Under the pieces are notes generated by a model. That model saw only the letters and a program-made list of their open reading frames with translations, had not been told where the DNA came from and did not search any database. From contig NC_081411.1 in NCBI RefSeq assembly GCF_030272615.1, forward strand, positions 832,676,160 to 832,740,159: a stretch of 64,000 nt of DNA, given 5' to 3'. The DNA is from Cryptomeria japonica (taxonomy: Eukaryota > Streptophyta > Pinopsida > Cupressales > Cupressaceae). Positions 57,879 to 64,000 of this stretch are shown piece after piece; the stretch's first letter is position 1; every line of letters starts with the position of its first letter. Made by a program: the position numbers and the translations under genes.

Positions 57879-58979
57879 TGTAATGTCAAAAATCTTATCC
57901 CTTGTGATTAATGTGACAAATGGTGCCTTCCTCCATGTCATCAGAGATTGGGCTTCACAATCCTCTCCTTTTGTCCACTTAAACCATCTGTGTCATCTCT
58001 AGCCAAAGTATTACCAGCTCCACCAACCTGTCACCTTCGGGGACACATGCGCGACACAAAGACATCCGTGCAACATGCTAGCATCCCACAGATTTGATAG
58101 TCTATGGGTGGCTGTTTGAGCATTATGCATGTGCCTGGAAGGAATCACAACGCCTTTGTATGTACCCACCAATGTCTAGTTTCCTTCCAGGGCCCTTTTC
58201 TATCAATTTCAAACACATTTTGAAGGATTCTCTTGGCAAGTTGATAATATTTTGTAGGTGGAACCTCTTGGAGGTTATTTTGGACAGCATTATACAAGAA
58301 TCACTATTTTTTCAACATCTCAAGCACTCTACCCTGACATTTCCAACATTGTTCATGGAAGGGGAGTTTCCTTGATATCTCTCTTTCTTTTTTCAATATC
58401 TTTTACCAATATCTTGTTGCATCTTTTCAATTATCTTTATCACTTTATTATTCACGTGGATTCTTGGGTTGTCCGTGGAGGTGGAAACACCAAAATGGGT
58501 GTTTGACTTAGGCAGACTCCAAAACAAAACCCCCAACATTTTCCTTTCTCGCATGTGTGAAGGTACTTCACCGTGAAGAGGAGATTAACTTGCAGGAGGC
58601 TTCATAGCATGGACCATGTGTAACATTATCTCATTCCTTTATATCTCCTGGTTTAGTCTCATGTTCTGTGTTATCTTTTTATTTTAATAACTTTTATCAG
58701 TCAATACATTCTGCTAGTGCATCCGGAGCTTTTCTGCTCAGACTCTGCGCTTCGTCTGTACAGGATGATAGCACACCGCACTGGTTTCCCAGCTCTACGC
58801 GCTCGCCCTGATGACAGAGGCTCAACAGAGCCGTCCAGAGAGTCCTCTTGTGTTTTTGACACTTTAGCATAACTCTGATATCCCCTAGATCATCTTAGTG
58901 CTAGTTAGAGGAGGTATCAGAGGGATAGTTTGTTCTCAAGGATCCATCATCCTTGAGGTGGCAAATCTCCTCCATTACA
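57879..58979 (+). repeat. Element I 3' LTR
   Basis: It starts TGTAATGTCAAAAATC right after the polypurine tract and ends CTCCATTACA. Many substitutions separate it from the 5' LTR, so the element is old. Confidence 0.92.
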
Positions 58980-59099
58980 ATTACTTCTTTTCATTCATAG
59001 TACTCTTGCATATTGTATCTTTAGGGTTTCAAAGATATTTCATACTTGCAAATGATCTCAAAGGTTTTATCATCTTATATGTGGTTTCATGATGACATT

Positions 59100-60320
59100 T
59101 TTAAGAACATGCATTACATATATATCACATAAAGGCTTTTGTAGACAATGATAATCCTAGAGATGACATTGACAAAGCTAACAATTGTAATTCTCCTAGG
59201 GTATCGAATGTGAATGAGGAAAGAATAAATACTCCTATCAATGATATCTCCAATGGAGAGCAAGAATTGAAGAGCAACATGACACCATCCTCTTCTAATG
59301 TGCATACTCTAGTGCAAGGGGGGAAAAATCAAAATGTTGGTGTATCAATCTTCTTAGATCCTCCTTATTCTCCTATAGATTCTCTTAGTCATCAACATAT
59401 TCATAGAGAAGATGATGTTATGCATTTTATTCATGATCTATCTCCTCACATAACATTAAGAAAACATGAAGCCTTATAGGATAACGACCCTCCTTCTCAA
59501 CCTATCAAAAAGGATATAAATAATGGTGATAGAAAGGAAAATATCCCTATATATGATATCCCTTCTTCATCCAATCATCCCTTTGATCCCTCCTTGTGTC
59601 CTTACACTACCAATTTTAAATAAATTCATGATAATGGCCCTTCTTCACAATTGAAACATTCTTATAGGAGTGGTTATAATAGAATTTCAAAAGAAGGTTA
59701 TAGTGGACAAGGACTTGGAAAATATGAACAAGGGATCAAGGTCCCTATAAACCCTCCTTCACAAGCTAGTACGAAAGGTCTAGGACATCCTCATCATTCA
59801 CCTATGGATGATCTTCTTAAATTTCATAAATTTAGGGATTATTTTGCAACACATAAACTCTACCATCCATCTAAAGGTGCTTCTTCCTCAAACAATCCTT
59901 TTTGTTCATACCATCAGACTAATGATCATCATGCCAATGATTGTCCATATTTTTAAAAGGAAATACAAGGACTCATTGATAATTAAAATATAAAAATCAT
60001 ATAAGACAACCCTTCTCCTTCTATAAAACTTTTTCCTACATCACAAGAGACAAGACCTACCCCAATTGACAATCAAGAGAAATTATCTACAAGAATCTTT
60101 TGGAGATTGAAATATGATAAGAATGTTGTTTTTTCTCCTATTAAATATAGTTATAATAATCAATACGGTGATGAGTATTGTCCTCTTCATCATTGTTATT
60201 CTCATTCTCCTGAAAATTGTAAAGGTCTTAAAACGTTTGTTCAATAAAAATATGATCGAGCTCGCATAGCTCTTACAACCGATCTTACACTTTTTCTTGG
60301 TGAAGAGGTATTGCCTTAGT
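59100..60320 (+). pseudogene. Element J gypsy-type gag-pol linker with G-patch-like and CCHC-like motifs
   Basis: GYNRISKEGYSGQGLGKYEQ near 59670-59730 has the Gly pattern of a G-patch, often found before the protease in plant Tat/Ogre elements. FCSYHQTNDHHANDCPYF (59906-59956) and CPLHHCYSHSPENC (60181-60222) are zinc-finger-like repeats of one another. Stops at 59477, 59621, 59954 and 60244 disable it. J may be the element into which I inserted. Confidence 0.6.
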
Positions 60321-61256
60321 ACTCCATTCACCCTATCATGTTGCTCCTTACCCTATGACACTATTAGTTGACTTCATTGGGGGCTCTTTGTCATGAGTGG
60401 TGATTCTTTTTCAATACCAATCATTCTTGGGCAACAACATAATTATTCCTTCTCCCTGCTTGGGGAGCACAGATGATAGATTCAATTTTCTTTCTCTCCT
60501 TTCAAAGATTGCCTCTTCTTTTGAGTTGAATTTTGTATATCTTGATGTCTTTTCTAACATTAAATATTCATTCATGTGAATAAATGTGTCTTTCTTTCTT
60601 AGGACCTTTTTCTTTGCTTGAAGTGCTACATCCTCATTGTAATCTATCTTTAGACGTTGTGTAATTCTTATCTTTGTCCCTATGCTTGGGGGGAATTGAT
60701 CTTTCCTATCCTTTCTAAGGATCCAATTTTTCTTTGTTGAGTGGTGTTTTCTTATGATAAGAAGTCATTCCTTGTGTGAAGTTGTTTTTTTTGTCAAGGA
60801 TTATCTCTTATGCAAGAGGTGTGTATCCTTTTCTACAACCTCTTCTTCACTTGACAATTTATGTCCATTATAAACAATCCCCTCACTTTGGGTCAAAAGT
60901 GTGTCATCCTTCATCAAGAATCTCTTTTCCCTAGCAATAGGGGGAAAGTTTGAATTATTGTTCTCCTTCCTTTCTTGTGGTCAATGATGCTATTTTTGCT
61001 CAAAAATATCCTCTTAGAGGTAGATGTCTTTGAGAAAAGATCTCTTCTCCTCCAAAGGATTCCCTTTTCACTTGTTGTAAGATATCTCTTTTTCAACTGT
61101 CTTGTCCTTTCTTATAAGAGTAATGCCTCTTTAGCTTGGACTTATGAATATTGTTTCCTAAAAGGATATCTCCTTGATGTTGAAGATGTGTATCCTTGTT
61201 TCTAGCTTCCTTAAGTTTCCAACATAGAACTATGTTGACATCTTAAGGAGGGGGGG
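60321..61256 (+). other. Element J 3' noncoding region and G-tract
   Basis: T/C-rich DNA without coding motifs ends in AAGGA followed by a run of over 20 G (about 61247-61269), which sits where a polypurine tract would be. Confidence 0.45.
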
Positions 61257-61297
61257 GGGGGGGGGGGGGCATTGCATATTGCCCTCGTACTATATTT

Positions 61298-61560
61298 TGC
61301 ATGTCTTATATGGGGTGTTCATTCTCAAAACCAGACCAACAAGTCTTTTCAAGATGCTTCATGCCTGAAATCATACACAAACTTTTATATGTCTTATACG
61401 AGGTGTTCATTATCAAAACTAGACCAAGTCTTATACATCATGCTTCATGCTCAAAACTAGGCATATTTTGTTTTTATTTCATGTCTTATATAGGTTGTTG
61501 CATTCTCAAAATCAGACCAACAAGTCTTATACAAGATGCTTAATTCTTGAAACTAGATAA
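61298..61560 (+). repeat. Three tandem repeats of about 90 bp
   Basis: ATGTCTTATANNNGNTGTT...CTCAAAANCAGACCAACAAG...GATGCTTCAT recurs three times with moderate divergence, just after the G-tract of J. Confidence 0.75.
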
Positions 61561-61652
61561 CAACATATGTAGTAGGGTGAGTTGACTAGCATAATACAAC
61601 TTGCTAGACTGTTCAACTCTTTCCTTTTTCAGAAAGTGGAACTTGTTAGATA

Positions 61653-61664
61653 GTTTTGATACCA
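61653..61664 (-). other. Primer-binding site of element K
   Basis: TGGTATCAAAAC on the minus strand next to the LTR end; a variant of the C site. Confidence 0.65.
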
Positions 61665-61666
61665 AG

Positions 61667-62867
61667 AGAAAACTGAGAGGGGGGGGTGAATCGGTTTTAT
61701 CACAAGTATAATAGTTAATGCAGATTATAAACTTTATACCGGAGCACAAAGAAACCAATATAATGAAAGATAAAGCATGAAAGCACAGTACACACAACAC
61801 AATTATTTTGAGGTAGAAAACTCGATAAAGGGAAAAACCATAGTGGGAAACCCTACCCACAATTAGATAATAACTCTACAATAGTATAAGAAATAATTAC
61901 AATGGGGATCGCACTTGCAGTCAGGCCAACCGCCTAGAGCGCACTGTTCATCACAAAAGGAAAGTCTCACTGACTTACAAACACATTGGACTACAATTCA
62001 GAAAAAAATGAATTGTGGAAGTAGCATCTCCTAATGCTTGATATAGTTCTGGTTAAGCAAATATGTCTTCCCTACAACACCAAATCCTTCACAACCATCC
62101 GCTGAATGATATATCACTATTTTCGCATAACCTTTCTCTGATAATGCATACATAACCATCGATACCAAGATTACATGAATAAAGTCACCTATAAATAGAA
62201 TTCATCAACCTTAGTGATAAGGTCAACTAAACCCTAAACCTATAAACCCATAATTACAAAAATTACATCACGCGATATCATCGGACCAATATTATGATTT
62301 ACATTACATAGCATGGACCTAATTCAAATTCAAACAATTACATCCTCTGAAAATCACGCAAAGATCAATATCCAACATGTTTCACCAACCAGTAGAAATC
62401 CTCATTATAATAACACAAAATATCTAACCAGATCCAAATAGGACCATCATATCAGCACGCCAGCCAATGCAAAGCCACCAAACAATTAGCACATGATCAA
62501 GAAGCACCTTCAGCACATTAGAAATCATTTCCATAAGTCAGACCAAAATCACTTAACCAAATCATCAAATATTGCCAATCGGTAAAGCTAACCAGTACCA
62601 AGAAATATCAACTGGGAACATAAGTGATAGCTTCCAGAGCTTCAAATCATGAACCAACTAAATATGACAAGCATATGACCAACCTAAATAACCATCCAAA
62701 ACCAAATCCAAGGATTTGATCATACCGGATTAGAATCACAGCCAAAACTAAGATAAACACCAAGTCTAATCGGGTTAGGTCTAACCGAGATAGCAGAACC
62801 ATACCCAATAGGGATACAGTGTTGACATCAATGACAGCACTTAACCAAATCCAGCATATTGCCAACA
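61667..62867 (-). repeat. LTR K, copia-type, 5' LTR on the minus strand
   Basis: On the minus strand it starts TGTTGGCAATATGCTGG at 62867. It contains TTGACATCAATGACAG (62822-62837, plus reading), ACCATAGTGGGAAACCCTAC and GAGAGGGGGGGGTGAATCGG near its end. It resembles LTR C (shared CGCCTAGAGCGCACT-type segment). Only about 90 bp of possible internal sequence remains. Confidence 0.78.
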
Positions 62868-62945
62868 ATAGCATAACATGGCCTTCTAGACTTCTGACTC
62901 TCCCTCTTTACATGAATCACACAGCATAATACAACTTGTTGTTTC

Positions 62946-63975
62946 TGTTGAATATCTGAGCAACTAAGAGTGGGGGGTGAATTGCTTAATAGCTTAAAAC
63001 AATTTATTGTATTCCTTGTACATCCAGAACCAAACCAACAAAATTAAATAAGCATGAAAAACATGAACATATAACAGATCACACAATGAACACCATATAT
63101 GACGTGGAAAACCCAAGAAGGGAAAAACCATAGAGAATGTTAGTTCTCAATATAAAACACTGGTTAAGGTGATTTTTACAAAGGGTGGATCATTGATAGA
63201 ATTATCAGTGCAGGTGCGCTCACTACTGAAAAAAAGGATCACTGCCAAAAAAAGAGAGAAATAAAGAAAGAATCCACCACCAAAACACAATCTACAAAAC
63301 TAGACTGCTTTCAATACCTCAACACCAACACACTCTCACATATCACCAATAGTCAAATCTTTCCTTTTCAATCTCGCATATCTTAAAAACAATGTCACTC
63401 TTTTTCTATATCAAACACAATCAGATCATCCTCACATATATACTATCTTCAAAGAAGTATACTCTTCCAAGTTAGCCAAGAGAAAGATTGAAAATAGGTG
63501 AACACTATACATTCTAGTGGTGGTAAGGAATGAGAAGTAGACCATACCACAACACACATCAATGACCAAATCAACACGTTATAATCATTACAAATTTTGG
63601 ACCCAAATCATGACTCACATGCTATACCAAAATACACTACACATCCTCAAATTTTGGACTTAATCCAGACCCAAACACCATTACCCAAAATAACAAAAAA
63701 TAAGAATGGGACCAAGATATACACAAATACCATCGATCAACACCATATCCAATAACACAGAATATCTAACCAGATCCAAATAGGACCATCATATCAGCAT
63801 GCCAGCCAATGCAAAGCCACCAAACAATTAGCACATGATCAAGAAGCACCTTCAGCACATTAGAAATCATTTCCATAAGTCAGACCAAAGATTCTAGGAA
63901 CACATATTTTGGATCACCAATACCAAGAACATCAATGACAACCATTATGTTGACATCAATGACAACCACTCAACA
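62946..63975 (-). repeat. LTR L, copia-type, minus strand
   Basis: On the minus strand it starts TGTTGAGTGG at 63975 and ends AGATATTCAACA at 62946. It contains TTGACATCAATGACAA (63950-63965), ATGACGTGGAAAACCCAAG (63100) and GAGTGGGGGGTGAATTGC (62970). No primer site follows, so it is a 3' or solo LTR. Its right edge is uncertain. Confidence 0.65.
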
Positions 63976-64000
63976 TCATCAACATCACATCTACAATAGT

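Larger units (their letters stand above)
51191..58979 (+). mobile_element. Element I, complete Ty3/gypsy-like element without RT (non-autonomous)
   Basis: Two LTRs of about 1.1 kb flank 5.6 kb of internal sequence with a gag and a protease-like region but no RT, RNase H or integrase motif. A polypurine tract (AAAGTGGGGGCAAAA, 57864-57878) precedes the 3' LTR. Flanking pentamers are ATTGT and ATTAC, which could be a target duplication with two transitions. The gag and protease resemble the Tat/Ogre side of Ty3/gypsy. The primer site (TTTTGATGAACCTGACGTGA after the LTR) was not assigned to a tRNA. Confidence 0.85.

Noticed and set aside
61247-61270. Run of over 20 G as an assembly gap or quadruplex regulatory site
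   Set aside because: Its position before repeat and LTR-like sequence is explained by an expanded polypurine tract; length may be unreliable.

Overview
The window is repeat-dense, AT-rich plant nuclear DNA built almost entirely of LTR retrotransposons. I found no intact host gene, no rRNA or tRNA gene and no CRISPR array. The primer-binding sites (TGGTATCAGAGC and relatives), UBN2-type gag, copia-order pol, CCGGT-rich LTRs and many layers of decayed insertions point to a seed plant with a large genome. A conifer is my guess, but nothing here names the species.

The left half (1-31397) is a six-layer nest. Copia element A (2873-9600, 5-bp target duplication) sits in the 3' LTR of element B1 (1-10575, + strand). 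B1 sits inside the coding region of B2 (10576-23170, - strand). B2 sits inside the pol of copia element C (23171-26064, - strand). C sits at the start of an accessory ORF of D (26065-30503, + strand). D sits inside an LTR of E (30504-31397, - strand). The left ends of all layers except A lie before the window.

The most unusual content is an extra ORF, called aORF here, found in B1, B2, D and F. It lies between gag (or wherever pol should be) and the 3' LTR. It has an N-terminal globular part with a conserved ILSRVHG...ITKE.I.A.TG core, a Lys-rich linker and a helical C-terminus. It has no reverse transcriptase, integrase or convincing membrane segment. In B2 a CCHC gag is followed directly by five tandem copies of the aORF's 5' portion. 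The array has a period of about 1.81 kb, and each copy has its own promoter-like spacer. F (about 38.9-43.0 kb) has the same gag-then-aORF order without pol. A degenerate long ORF at 45.6-48.8 kb (H) may be a distant relative.

The middle (31.4-38.8 kb) is AT-rich DNA with no recognisable genes, one MITE-like copy, an 80-bp perfect tandem duplication and microsatellites. The right part holds F, interrupted by a 298-bp MITE with 8-bp target duplications and by a solo LTR (G) with 5-bp target duplications. It also holds decayed H; a complete but RT-less Ty3/gypsy-like element I with two 1.1-kb LTRs (51191-58979); a gypsy remnant J with a G-patch-like motif and CCHC-like motifs; and two copia-type LTRs, K and L, that share a nearly identical 137-bp patch.

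Elements A, B and D share the same 3'-end sequence before the LTR, several polypurine tracts and a near-palindrome close to the LTR start. This suggests, by inference, that the pol-less elements were mobilised in trans by pol-bearing relatives such as A and C. Every coding region here is broken, so nothing in the window is likely to be active as it stands.
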